Made by a program: the position numbers and the translations under genes. From the NCBI RefSeq assembly GCF_009812035.1, contig NZ_VZIZ01000017.1, positions 1 to 64,000 of the forward strand: a DNA stretch of 64,000 nt, in the 5' to 3' direction. The stretch comes from Psychrobacter nivimaris. GTDB lineage: Bacteria > Pseudomonadota > Gammaproteobacteria > Pseudomonadales > Moraxellaceae. The notes beneath the pieces were generated by a model. That model was not told the origin of the DNA. It saw nothing but the letters and a program-made list of their open reading frames with translations, and ran no database searches. Positions 6,971 to 16,347 of the stretch are shown piece by piece. The stretch's first letter is position 1, and every line of letters begins with the position of its first letter.

Positions 6971-8332
6971 TCAGTTATTCTCAATGTAGACTTGCAGCTC
7001 ATCAGCTGTGATACCTTGCTCTAATAGCGCTTTGATCAGATCTTGCTTATCAGCATTTTGTAATGAGTCAGGACGTTTGCTTTCTAATGAATGCTCAATC
7101 TGCTGACGAGCAGTTTGGAAGTCCACAACTTCGCCTTTGTCTCTTAGTAAGTCTAAAAAATCAGCCCAAACCTGCATGATTTTACGGCGTTCTTCTAAGT
7201 GTTGCGCATGGTTATACACTGCGCGAATGCTACTTTTCTTATCATGGGCCATTTGCTTTTCGATCGCATCGCCCATGTAGCCAAGCTCGTTCAGATTGGT
7301 TGAAGCGATGTGGCGAAAGCCATGTCCTGTCTGTTTACCAGCATACCCTAGTATATCTAGCGCGTTATTGATGAATTCTTCGCTGTACGGCTGATGCATG
7401 CCCGTGTGATAGAAAACATATTCATATTCCCCTGTGATGGCTTTCATTTCTTCTAGCACTGCGAGCATTTGGTCTGATAGTGGTACGACATGCTTACGCG
7501 CAATTTTGAGATTGTCGATATCAACACGCCATAAACGGTTAGCAAAATCAATGTGTGACCATTTCATCATACGCAGCTCAATGGTGCGACAAAATGAATA
7601 GGCTAAGAATTTCATACCTAATCTAGTTTGGTCGTGACCATGATAACCCTCGATAGCTTGTAGTAGGCCAGGCAGCTCACTGATATCGACATGCTTCATG
7701 TGCTGACTTTTGGCTTTAGGATAGAGTTCCTTTAGATCATCGATTGGGTTTTGCTCAATGATACGCTCGCGTTTGGCACGCTTCAAAACATTAGCAACCA
7801 AATCAATAGTGCGTCTGGTAACCTCACGTGGTGGTTCACCGTTTTTGTTCACACGCTTTTCGATCTCGTCTGCCATTGATCGGCAGTCTTCAAAGCTTAC
7901 ATCCTTTAAAGCAATGCCTTCAAAATGAGATAACACGTCTTTATGCATACGGTTATAGTCTTGCTGATAGGTACGTGGCTTGACGTTACGTTGTCGTTCA
8001 GCAAGCCAGTCTAGCGCATAGTCATTAAATTTTTGGGCATGAATATTGGCAAGCTTATCTTGCCGTTTTTTATTTTTTGGATCAACACCGTTAGCCAATA
8101 ATGCTTTGATCTCAGTATTGGCTTGTCTGGCCTGAGATAGCGACATGAGTGGATAGGTACCAAGAGTCATACTTTTTTGCTTACCATCAAAGCGATAAAC
8201 GCTTATCCATGATTTTGTACCCGTGCTACGCACAAAAAGCTGTAATCCATACTTGTCAGTATACTTGTCAGGCCGCAAAGGTATGCACTTCTCACTTGGT
8301 TTAAGCTTACGAATTTTGGTATCACTTAGCAT
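6971..8332 (-). CDS. P4-type tyrosine integrase (DUF4102 N-domain)
   Basis: A 453-residue site-specific recombinase that inserts and excises the element at the neighbouring tRNA-Ser. Residues 1-90 fit the DUF4102 arm-binding domain (MLSDTKIRKLKP..., SWISVYRFDGKQKSMTLGTYPLMSLSQAR). A SAM-like core-binding domain follows (about 100-190), then the catalytic domain. Catalytic residues visible are R249 (FCRTIELR), H337 and R340 (HGFR), H363 (MAHDKK) and Y373 (RAVYNH). The length is somewhat above the usual 400-430. The start codon overlaps a TTGGTCTA octamer repeated upstream, suggesting autoregulation. The gene reads away from the tRNA, as usual for this class. Confidence 0.92.
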   Translation of the reverse strand: MLSDTKIRKLKPSEKCIPLRPDKYTDKYGLQLFVRSTGTKSWISVYRFDGKQKSMTLGTYPLMSLSQARQANTEIKALLANGVDPKNKKRQDKLANIHAQKFNDYALDWLAERQRNVKPRTYQQDYNRMHKDVLSHFEGIALKDVSFEDCRSMADEIEKRVNKNGEPPREVTRRTIDLVANVLKRAKRERIIEQNPIDDLKELYPKAKSQHMKHVDISELPGLLQAIEGYHGHDQTRLGMKFLAYSFCRTIELRMMKWSHIDFANRLWRVDIDNLKIARKHVVPLSDQMLAVLEEMKAITGEYEYVFYHTGMHQPYSEEFINNALDILGYAGKQTGHGFRHIASTNLNELGYMGDAIEKQMAHDKKSSIRAVYNHAQHLEERRKIMQVWADFLDLLRDKGEVVDFQTARQQIEHSLESKRPDSLQNADKQDLIKALLEQGITADELQVYIENN

Positions 8333-8333
8333 G

Positions 8334-8468
8334 TTGGTCTATTCCTCATACCTACGAGCTATACATTCAAAGCGTTAAGACAATTATGTTGGTCTAAGGC
8401 GTATAAATCTAGATCGAATGTTGGTCTAATTACGGTCTATATGAATAATAGACCAACGAATAGACCAA
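8334..8468. promoter_or_regulatory. cluster of TTGGTCTA octamers at the integrase promoter
   Basis: Five perfect copies occur in 135 bases: TTGGTCTA at 8334-8341, 8389-8396 and 8421-8428, and the reverse TAGACCAA at 8449-8456 and 8461-8468. A partial GGTCTAT lies at 8434-8440. They may be integrase arm sites or operators for an excisionase or repressor. The repetition is seen directly; the binding role is inferred. Confidence 0.65.
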
Positions 8469-8495
8469 CACAAGCGACGTGATAGGTGGGTCGCG

Positions 8496-8599
8496 TTGGG
8501 TGGGGTTGGGAAAACAGCAGACATAAAAAAAACGCTAGACGCGTTATTTATAAAGGGTTTAATTGGTATATGAGTAGAATTGGGTCAAGGTGGGAAAAC
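8496..8599. repeat. 20-base direct repeats near the tRNA end
   Basis: TTGGGTGGGGTTGGGAAAAC (8496-8515) and TTGGGTCAAGGTGGGAAAAC (8580-8599) match at 16 of 20 bases and start 84 bases apart, near eight helical turns. Their position between the integrase and the tRNA fits arm-type sites of the attachment region. Confidence 0.5.
8523..8545 (-). terminator. terminator of the tRNA-Ser transcript
   Basis: Arms AACGC/GCGTT with a five-base loop are followed on the minus strand by a run of T residues. It lies about 70 bases past the tRNA 3' end, inside the island, so the element may supply this terminator. Confidence 0.55.
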
Positions 8600-8615
8600 T
8601 AAGATTTTATAAGAT

Positions 8616-8706
8616 TGGCGGTGAAGGAGGGATTCGAACCCTCGATACGCTATGAACGTATACACACTTTCCAGGCGTGCGGTTTCAGCCACTCACCCAC
8701 TTCACC
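8616..8706 (-). tRNA. tRNA-Ser(GGA), likely integration site
   Basis: The complement folds as a class II tRNA. The acceptor stem is GGTGAAG/CTTCACC, the anticodon loop reads CTGGAAA with anticodon GGA, a long variable arm follows, the T loop is GGTTCGAATCC, the discriminator is G and CCA is encoded. It closely resembles enterobacterial tRNA-Ser(GGA). The 3' half borders the integrase side, so attB is expected within its T-arm/acceptor end. No second copy of that end occurs in 1-8615, so the other attachment site lies outside the window. Confidence 0.95.
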
Positions 8707-8835
8707 GTTTTTTGAACGCCTAAGTATAGCGGATACCATTTAAAATGTCACGACTTGCGCGCTATCTTTCTTTATTGGCAAGCGCCTGCTAGGATAGCAA
8801 GTATGTAACGGCAAGTATAAATGGTTGAAAGTTGA

Positions 8836-9729
8836 ATGATAAGTTTTAGTAGGCTTAAGTACGGATGTAAGAATAGTGCGCTGATGGCAGTATTACTTGT
8901 CGCGACAGGTATTACCCAAGCACACGCTGATGATCTGACCCAGTGTAGCCAGTCTTTTTATGGGGGTGTTTATCCTGAATTTACCAATACCAAGCTAAAA
9001 AAAGACACACAAGCGCTATGCATGGATGGCTTTGCGGTCATGTACTCGGGGGTATCGCGTACACCGCTTTGGTCAGCAGAGCATCTCGATCGCACACGTC
9101 TACAACAAGCTAAGCAGATCGATCGTGAAGATAGCTTTCACGAAGAGAGTAAACTGCCAAAGTCAGCACGAGCCTCATTATCCGATTATTCAGGCTCTGG
9201 CTATGATCGAGGTCATTTGGCACCCAATGCCAATATGGCCAATCGCAGCCAGCAGTATGATAGCTTTAGTTTAGCCAATATTGCTCCGCAGTCACCACGT
9301 AACAATCGCTACATTTGGCGTAATATTGAATCTGCCACTCGGTATTTAACGCAGCAATACGGTGAGGTGTATACCATCACGGGTGTGGCATTTACTGATA
9401 AAAAAACCAAGCAGCTCGCTAACCGTGTCCTTGTGCCTAGCCACTTCTTCAAAGCGGTATATATCCCAGCAACCAATCAAGCAGGCGTGTATTACGCACC
9501 AAATGATGAGTCAGAACGCATCGATGTGATCAGTATCGATGAGCTGACCACTGAGATTGGCATCGATGTATTACCTATGCTAGATAGTCAGTCCAAATCT
9601 CAAGCGTTTGATTTACCATTGAAGGCAGGTGAGAGCTCAGATACCCCTGAGGCACCTGTGGAGGAGCCTGAGTGGATGCTATTTGTCTGGGCTATTTTAG
9701 AATGGTTAATTGCACAGTTGCAAGCTTAA
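8836..9729 (+). CDS. secreted DNA/RNA non-specific endonuclease (NUC family)
   Basis: A 297-residue nuclease of the beta-beta-alpha-metal (Serratia nuclease/NucA) family. A signal peptide is visible at residues 1-31 (ALMAVLLVATGITQAHA). The catalytic motif DRGHLAPNA includes D124, R125, G126 and H127, with H127 the expected general base. Downstream NIAPQSPRNNRYIWRNIE supplies the Mg-binding Asn. The C-terminal 40 residues add an acidic linker and a hydrophobic tail (WMLFVWAILEWLIAQL) that might tether it to a membrane. It likely degrades extracellular or periplasmic nucleic acid. The ribosome site is weak. It lies outside the island, just past the tRNA. Confidence 0.9.
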   Translation: MISFSRLKYGCKNSALMAVLLVATGITQAHADDLTQCSQSFYGGVYPEFTNTKLKKDTQALCMDGFAVMYSGVSRTPLWSAEHLDRTRLQQAKQIDREDSFHEESKLPKSARASLSDYSGSGYDRGHLAPNANMANRSQQYDSFSLANIAPQSPRNNRYIWRNIESATRYLTQQYGEVYTITGVAFTDKKTKQLANRVLVPSHFFKAVYIPATNQAGVYYAPNDESERIDVISIDELTTEIGIDVLPMLDSQSKSQAFDLPLKAGESSDTPEAPVEEPEWMLFVWAILEWLIAQLQA

Positions 9730-9800
9730 GCTGAAAGTAAGACCCAAAAATATCCACATTTCGAAAAATATAAAATGTTACTGATAATAAGGATAATCAA

Positions 9801-10064
9801 ATGATTGAGCCATTCGCCAACGACCATCAAAGCATGCAGATTGGTGATCTTGTCATTGAAAATCAAAAAGACAAGATTATTATATATGGTGATATTGATC
9901 TCACTTTTGACGAGTTAGGATACGAGCAAGCCCAACAGTTACATGAGCTGTCGGAGAAAATCGTACAAGCATTTTCAGATAAAAATCTATATAGCAAGAA
10001 CGATACTAAGTCAAAGGAAAATGATGACCAATTAGATAAAGATATCGACAATCCTTTCCTATAA
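9801..10064 (+). CDS. small acidic hypothetical protein
   Basis: An 87-residue protein with an AAGGAT ribosome site. The first half looks like a strand-rich region (IGDLVIENQKDKIIIYGDIDLTFD), followed by a helix (YEQAQQLHELSEKIVQAF) and a charged tail ending DIDNPFL. There is no signal peptide or membrane segment. I do not recognise a family. The spacing of 71 bases after the nuclease allows co-transcription, but no functional link is evident. Confidence 0.6.
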   Translation: MIEPFANDHQSMQIGDLVIENQKDKIIIYGDIDLTFDELGYEQAQQLHELSEKIVQAFSDKNLYSKNDTKSKENDDQLDKDIDNPFL

Positions 10065-10325
10065 GTCTTTGATATGGTTTTATTTTTACAGAAATAAGAA
10101 ACTGTAAAAAAATTACTAGGCAAAACCTAAAAATTGCTTATAATGAGTTAAGACATCGCTTGTATCGCTCGAATCTTTAACCAAAAGCTTATAAGTTGTA
10201 ATGGTAACTATCATTTAAAAAGGTCGAAACCGTAAAGCTCGTAATGAAAGGTTCTAGCAAAGGATAAGCATAGGACAACAGAAACATAACGTTTCGAGTA
10301 ATCATTGTATGAAGGGAGTCAATCT

Positions 10326-10709
10326 ATGAAATTATTTACAAAGACCACTTTAGCAGTTGCTGGTATTGGTATTGCTAGCATGGCATTCGCCGCTGACCCA
10401 TTAGCCAACACTACTTGGCAGACATATGATGAAGGCAAGCCAAAAGGTACGGTAAAGATCACTGAGTCAAATGGTGTGTTGACCGGTACTCTTATTGCTA
10501 CTAACTCAGCTAAAGGCAAAAAGCACGTTGGTACGACTATTATTAAAGGTCTAAAAGCTGATGGTGGTGGTAAATATAGTGGTGGTACGATTACTGACCC
10601 TGAAAAAGGCAAAGACTATCGTATGACTGCAAGCTTAAGCGGCAACACGTTGAAGCTAAAAGGCTATATCGGGCCATTCTCTCGTAGCCAAGAGTGGAAA
10701 AAGAAATAA
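10326..10709 (+). CDS. exported DUF2147-like protein
   Basis: A 127-residue exported protein. Residues 1-22 form a signal peptide ending in MAFAAD. The mature part (WQTYDEGKPKGTVKITESNGVLTG..., LKADGGGKYSGGTITDPEKGKDYRMTASLSGNTLKLKGYIG) fits DUF2147, small periplasmic beta-barrel-like proteins of unknown role. The ATG at 10326 is preferred over an upstream ATG at 10305 because GGGAG lies directly before it and the signal peptide starts there. A strong terminator follows, so it is probably monocistronic. Confidence 0.75.
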   Translation: MKLFTKTTLAVAGIGIASMAFAADPLANTTWQTYDEGKPKGTVKITESNGVLTGTLIATNSAKGKKHVGTTIIKGLKADGGGKYSGGTITDPEKGKDYRMTASLSGNTLKLKGYIGPFSRSQEWKKK

Positions 10710-10740
10710 ACTAAAAAATTAGTTTCAGCTTAATACATAA

Positions 10741-10777
10741 AAATCCCGCGTTACCGAAAGGTCTCGCGGGATTTTTT
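10741..10777 (+). terminator. intrinsic terminator
   Basis: A ten-base stem AAATCCCGCG/CGCGGGATTT followed by a T run. It closes the DUF2147-like gene. Confidence 0.9.
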
Positions 10778-10903
10778 ACGTTTTAGATTTAAGCTTATGG
10801 CTTCAACAGGGGAGAACTTTAAACACTAAAATTATAAACACCGATACTACAGTGGGTAGTATCAGCGCATTTGACAGCAATCTTTAGCTTACTGGAAAGG
10901 AGC

Positions 10904-12166
10904 TTATCTTATAAATTCTGGGTAAGCTTCCATACCACATTCTGCAATATCAGCACCTTCGTACTCGTCTTCTTCAGAGATACGTAGACCGATAACTAGC
11001 TTGATGATAGACCAAACCACTAGGCTGGCAATGAATACCCAAGCAAAGATGGTTGCAGCACCCACAATCTGACCGATGAAGGTAGATGCTGGGTTAGTGA
11101 TAGGTACAATTAGTAAACCGAATAGACCGACCACACCGTGAACTGAGATTGCACCAACTGGATCATCAATCTTGATTTTGTCTAAGGCTAAGATTGATAA
11201 CACTACAATGATACCGGCGATAACACCAAAGATAGTGGCTTGTAGTGCAGAAGGGGTTGAAGGCTCAGCAGTAATGGCTACTAGACCAGCTAGTGCACCG
11301 TTTAGGAGCATGGTTAGATCCGCTTTACCAAAGATGATGCGAGCTAAGATCAAGGCACCGACAGCACCACCAGCAGCAGCAGCATTAGTGTTCAAAAATA
11401 CTATTGCAACAGAGTTAGCACTAGCGATGTCGCCTAATTTAAGCACTGAACCACCGTTGAAACCGAACCAACCCATCCACAAGATTAGTGTACCGAGTGC
11501 CGCCAATGGTAGGTTGGCACCAGGAATAGCACGTATCTCACCGTTAGGACCATATTTACCTTTACGTGAGCCTAAGAGTAGTACACCTGCTAGAGCTGCT
11601 GCAGCACCAGCCATATGTACAATACCAGAGCCTGCAAAGTCAGAGAAGCCCATGTCGCCTAGGTTGAATAAACCAAAGACATCGTTGCCGCCCCATGTCC
11701 AGCTACCTTCTAATGGGTAGATAACACCAGTCATGACTACAGCAAACAACAAGAATGACCACAGTTTCATACGCTCAGCAACAGCACCTGATACGATTGA
11801 CATACAGGTCGCTACAAAGACCACTTGGAAGAAAAAGTCTGATGCGGCAGAGTAGACAGAGTCGCCACCGAAGCCGTTTTCAGCAGAGGCTGCTAGAGCG
11901 TCTTCTACTAACGTATCACCGCCTGCAATTCCGCTTAAGAATAAATCGCCACCATACATAATCGCATAGCCGCATACCATATACATGATACTAGCCGTTG
12001 CAAATAGTGCGACGTTTTTAGTTAAGATTTCGACTGTATTTTTTGATCGGACCAGTCCGGCCTCTAACATAGTGAAGCCTGCTGCCATCCACATGACCAA
12101 CGCACCACATATCAAAAAGTAAAACGTATCGAGCGCATATTGGAGCTCAAAGATTTGACTTTCCAT
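10904..12166 (-). CDS. amtB: ammonium transporter AmtB
   Basis: A 420-residue Amt-family inner-membrane channel with about eleven membrane helices. Expected landmarks are visible: the early WMAAGFTMLEAGLVRSKN segment, the FSDFAGSGIVHMAGA block carrying the first pore His and the conserved Asp, and SVHGVVGLFG with the second pore His. It passes ammonium/ammonia under nitrogen limitation and is blocked by the PII protein encoded just upstream. There is no predicted signal peptide cleavage. GGGGGAA precedes the ATG. It sits 107 bases downstream of glnK and is likely co-transcribed from the glnK promoter. Confidence 0.96.
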   Translation of the reverse strand: MESQIFELQYALDTFYFLICGALVMWMAAGFTMLEAGLVRSKNTVEILTKNVALFATASIMYMVCGYAIMYGGDLFLSGIAGGDTLVEDALAASAENGFGGDSVYSAASDFFFQVVFVATCMSIVSGAVAERMKLWSFLLFAVVMTGVIYPLEGSWTWGGNDVFGLFNLGDMGFSDFAGSGIVHMAGAAAALAGVLLLGSRKGKYGPNGEIRAIPGANLPLAALGTLILWMGWFGFNGGSVLKLGDIASANSVAIVFLNTNAAAAGGAVGALILARIIFGKADLTMLLNGALAGLVAITAEPSTPSALQATIFGVIAGIIVVLSILALDKIKIDDPVGAISVHGVVGLFGLLIVPITNPASTFIGQIVGAATIFAWVFIASLVVWSIIKLVIGLRISEEDEYEGADIAECGMEAYPEFIR

Positions 12167-12196
12167 TTAAATTCCCCCTTGAATTTATAATATAGA

Positions 12197-12213
12197 TATC
12201 GGCATTACCGATA
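12197..12213. repeat. small hairpin between glnK and amtB
   Basis: TATCGG-catta-CCGATA is a perfect six-base inverted repeat in the 107-base spacer. No T run follows, so it could be a processing or stability element. Confidence 0.35.
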
Positions 12214-12273
12214 GATAAAAATGCTGTAAGAGTCTGTACCTATAAGTTTATGCCCGTAGGTAGGTCTTCAAAT

Positions 12274-13090
<817 letters not shown>

Positions 13091-13945
13091 TTAGGCTTTA
13101 GGAAATAGTAGATAAGGGGTTTTTGTACTGACCAATAGCTTTTTAGTGTCGCTACCTTGTAGTAATTCGCGTAGACGAGATTGGCCAAAAGCCCCAGTCA
13201 TAAGTAAACCGATATCATGCTGATTTTGATAGTAGTTCAAAGCCGCAGCTACATCACGGCAGTCAAGCAATGTCTTTTTGGATTTGATACCCGCCTGTTT
13301 GAGTTTGGCGTAGGCTTCACGCAACGCATCACAGTTATCAGAAGTTTCCTTGCCAACCATCACAATATGAACCGTTAGTGCACGCACCAGTGGCGTTTTA
13401 CACAGCCAATTTAGTAGTTTATGGCACGTTGGACTGTTATCAAACGCAAATAAAGCGGTAGTAGGGGGCAAAAATGGTGCATGTGTCACCAAAATGGGGC
13501 AGTGACTGACTCGAATGAGTTGACTTAGTGTTGATTTGCAGGTGACATGATGACCTATAACGATCAATTGTGCTTGGTCATCGACGTAATCAATGCTTTG
13601 ATTTAGGTTCTCATGACGATGCAGTGTATATGTCTTTAGCTTATGGCGTTGCTGCTCACAATACGAGGTCGCTTGAGATAATAGCAGTCGGCCTTGCGCT
13701 TTTAGTTCACAGTTGCTCAGATGCTCTTTGGATGTGAACTGTTCGAGCAAAGCGTTTTCGTCATCAATATTGAGGCAACCAGAATAATTGATAGCGGCTT
13801 TTTGCTGCAAGCTTGGCATCGAGTGCAATAAGCCAACAGGCGCGCGCAGGCGAATAGAAGCCCACATACTAGCTTCTAGTACCGCTTGAACATGATCAGG
13901 ACAGTCCAAGCAAGCAATCACACTATCTGGTTTTAAATTACTCAT
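13091..13945 (-). CDS. tandem universal stress protein
   Basis: A 284-residue protein with two UspA-like halves. The first half (about 1-150) includes QLIVIGHHVTCKSTLSQLIRVSHCPILVTH. The second (about 160-284) includes LLMTGAFGQSRLRELLQGSDTKKLL, close to the G-x2-G-x9-G(S/T) nucleotide-binding signature. The role is probably stress-linked or signalling in the cytoplasm. It lies 174 bases downstream of a SulP transporter on the same strand; this SulP-Usp pairing is seen in related bacteria and suggests modulation of anion or bicarbonate uptake. No clear ribosome site precedes the ATG. Confidence 0.85.
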   Translation of the reverse strand: MSNLKPDSVIACLDCPDHVQAVLEASMWASIRLRAPVGLLHSMPSLQQKAAINYSGCLNIDDENALLEQFTSKEHLSNCELKAQGRLLLSQATSYCEQQRHKLKTYTLHRHENLNQSIDYVDDQAQLIVIGHHVTCKSTLSQLIRVSHCPILVTHAPFLPPTTALFAFDNSPTCHKLLNWLCKTPLVRALTVHIVMVGKETSDNCDALREAYAKLKQAGIKSKKTLLDCRDVAAALNYYQNQHDIGLLMTGAFGQSRLRELLQGSDTKKLLVSTKTPYLLFPKA

Positions 13946-14119
13946 AAAACGACCACATCATTTTAATAATAAAAATCGGCTATCTCAGTTTATGGTTGGC
14001 GTATGCAAAATACATCCAACCCTTTTACTAATATAACTGTCTATTAATATCCGATACATCAGCCATGGACTAATAATACAGCCATATGGCAACCGCGTAG
14101 ATTCGCTTAACAGTTTCGC

Positions 14120-15619
14120 TTAGTCTAACAAGCCAATGTCTCGGCGGTCATGAACAGAGAAGCGATCAATCAGTGTTCGACTCGCATTGTTGAGTCCTAC
14201 CACTTTGACATCAATACCTTCACGTTGCAAGCGCATCACTAGTTTGTCCAAGGTATCAACAGCGCTAACATCCCAAAAATGTGCTTGGCTTACATCAATC
14301 TGAATACTATCTACAGCCTCTTTGGTATCAAAACTATGTAAGAACTGGGTAGTAGAGGCAAAGAATACCTGTCCTTGAACATAATAGTAGCGAGTGTTGC
14401 TGCTGTCATCATATTCACTAAAGATGGTTAGGAACTGACCAATTTTATTGGCAAATGCCAAAGCAGATAGTAAGACACCTACGCCGACACCGTAAGCTAA
14501 GTTGTGAGTAAAGACGGTAGTCAATACAGTCGCTAGCATGACGATATTGAACGACATTGGGTGTGTCTTAAATTCGCGAATAGATTGCCAGTTAAACGTA
14601 CCAATCGATACCATAATCATGACTGCAACCAAGGCTGCCATTGGAATTTGACTGACCCACTCGCTCAAAAACACGACCATAATCAGAAGGACTACACCGG
14701 CTATCAAAGTAGATAGACGCGTACGACCACCTGATTTGACGTTGATCATTGACTGACCAATCATTGCACAGCCTGCCATACCACCAAAGAAACCTGATAC
14801 GACGTTAGCCATACCTTGACCACGACACTCTTTGTTTTTATCACTTGGTGTATCGGTCAATTCATCGACGATCGTTGCTGTCATCATAGACTCTAAAAGA
14901 CCAACAATGGCAAGTGCGATAGAATAGGGTGCAATAATCAGCAAGGTATTTAGGTTTAACGGAATGTCAGGTAACAAGAATACTGGCAATGAATCTGGCA
15001 AATCACCCATGCTACCAACGTTGCGAATATCGAGATTCATATACATTGCAACAGCGGTCAAACCAACAATACAAATAAGCGGTGAAGGAACGATGCGACC
15101 GATTTTAGGAATAAGTGGAAACAGATAAATAATCGCCAAACCAGCTGCCGTCATGATATAAACAGTCATGCCAACACGCTCAGTCATTGGGTTCAGTTCT
15201 GGTAATTGCGCAGCAAAAATCAGTATTGCTAAAGCATTGACGAAACCGATAACCACTGAGCGAGAAACAAAGCGCATCAGATTACCAAGCTTTAGAATGC
15301 CCATCACGACCTGAATGGCACCACAAAGCAAAGTTGCGGCAAGCAAATATTGCAAACCGTGGTCAGCAACCAAATCGACCATGACCAGTGCCATAGCGCC
15401 AGTCGCCGCCGAAATCATACCTGGACGACCACCGACAAAACTGATCACTACCGCGATACAAAATGAGGCATATAAGCCAACCTTTGGATCAACACCAGCG
15501 ATAATGGAAAAGGCAATGGCTTCTGGAATAAGGGCTAGGGCTACAACCAAACCCGATAAAACGTCACCGCGAACATTGGAAAACCACTCGTCACGCAAGT
15601 TATCAATAAAAGATGTCAT
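14120..15619 (-). CDS. SulP-family anion transporter with STAS domain
   Basis: A 499-residue inner-membrane transporter. The N-terminal signature [35 protein letters not shown] is typical of SulP, followed by about ten to twelve membrane segments. A cytoplasmic STAS domain fills the last 110 residues ([27 protein letters not shown]). Substrates in the family include sulfate and bicarbonate; the sequence alone does not decide. The frame runs up to a TTG at 15646, but the ATG at 15619 gives the usual N-terminus. Neither start has a good ribosome site. A four-copy tandem repeat lies in its upstream region. Confidence 0.9.
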   Translation of the reverse strand: MTSFIDNLRDEWFSNVRGDVLSGLVVALALIPEAIAFSIIAGVDPKVGLYASFCIAVVISFVGGRPGMISAATGAMALVMVDLVADHGLQYLLAATLLCGAIQVVMGILKLGNLMRFVSRSVVIGFVNALAILIFAAQLPELNPMTERVGMTVYIMTAAGLAIIYLFPLIPKIGRIVPSPLICIVGLTAVAMYMNLDIRNVGSMGDLPDSLPVFLLPDIPLNLNTLLIIAPYSIALAIVGLLESMMTATIVDELTDTPSDKNKECRGQGMANVVSGFFGGMAGCAMIGQSMINVKSGGRTRLSTLIAGVVLLIMVVFLSEWVSQIPMAALVAVMIMVSIGTFNWQSIREFKTHPMSFNIVMLATVLTTVFTHNLAYGVGVGVLLSALAFANKIGQFLTIFSEYDDSSNTRYYYVQGQVFFASTTQFLHSFDTKEAVDSIQIDVSQAHFWDVSAVDTLDKLVMRLQREGIDVKVVGLNNASRTLIDRFSVHDRRDIGLLD

Positions 15620-15760
15620 AAGTAAACTACATAGGGTTAGAGGCAAAAAAAGTAATCATTACTCATTTATAAAATGATCGCGTCGCTAATAATAGCTATT
15701 CATTTTTCTTTTACTTCAACATGCACTAGGTCATGTTGCTGTGTTGGATTGTGAGAAATT

Positions 15761-15840
15761 AATAACCAAAATATCTAACTAATAACCAAAGTATCTAACT
15801 AATAACCAAAGTATCTAACTAATAACCAAGATATCTACTG
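15761..15840. repeat. four copies of a 20-base tandem repeat
   Basis: Units AATAACCAAAATATCTAACT, AATAACCAAAGTATCTAACT (twice) and a final AATAACCAAGATATCTACTG run head to tail. The two middle copies are identical. The array lies about 140 bases upstream of the SulP start. It may be a regulator-binding array or a variable-number repeat. Confidence 0.85.
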
Positions 15841-16255
15841 ATTTTTTTGGTATCAAAAATACGCTCATCAATAATCAATACGATGATAAGGGCAGTAAAT
15901 TACCTAAAAATATTTTTTAAAAGATTGCTTAAAGTAGGCGACTAGATAGATGTACCTACAATAATATATAGAGTCAGCAATCACTTGCTGTAGTAGAAGG
16001 TGATATATCACTCGTCAAATTATCAAAATTGTCTGATACACCCTTATCACAACGAGAATCGTTAATGAAGAGGCGTGACAATAGCGCGATAAATGTGACA
16101 ACATGCTAAACTAAAATGCTTGAGCAATGTGCTCAGCACAATACTGATAAATATTAATCAAGCTGACTATTATAGCATTAGCCACTTAATATAAAAACAG
16201 GCGAATAATAGCATAAACTCATAAAAAATCAGTACCGAAATCTGAACGATGGCGT

Positions 16256-16274
16256 TAAGATGCTGCACATCTTA
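16256..16274. repeat. hairpin upstream of murD
   Basis: TAAGATG-ctgca-CATCTTA, extended by further pairs to about ten. It lies about 75 bases before the murD ATG without a following T run, so it could shape the murD leader. Confidence 0.4.
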
Positions 16275-16347
16275 GCGGCGTCGATTAGAGTCGCTATACA
16301 GCATACTTATTTGATGCAATTTTTCTCGTTTAATAGAAGGAATAGAT

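Larger units (their letters stand above)
15620..16347. other. divergent upstream region of the SulP gene and murD
   Basis: This 728-base gap holds the 20-base tandem repeat, a CAGCAA-tcac-TTGCTG hairpin (15975-15990), the palindrome GTGATATATCAC (16000-16011) and the hairpin TAAGATG-ctgca-CATCTTA (16256-16274). No reading frame is convincing. Confidence 0.4.

Noticed and set aside
1-8615. Search for the second attachment site of the island
   Set aside because: No second copy of the tRNA-Ser 3' end (GATTCGAACCCT and flanks) is present left of the tRNA, so the far end must be outside the window.
11172-11720. Plus-strand 182-residue frame inside amtB
   Set aside because: It is antisense to a clear AmtB and reads as a low-complexity Pro/Ala/Ser shadow, with no ribosome site or family resemblance.
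12167-12273. Separate sigma-54 promoter for amtB
   Set aside because: No TGGCAC-like -24 box occurs in the 107-base spacer. Co-transcription with glnK is simpler.
15620-15646. TTG start of the SulP protein
   Set aside because: It would add nine residues before the usual N-terminus and has no better ribosome site than the ATG at 15619.
15761-15840. Possible CRISPR array
   Set aside because: The 20-base units are directly adjacent, with no unique spacers and no cas genes, so this is a plain tandem repeat.
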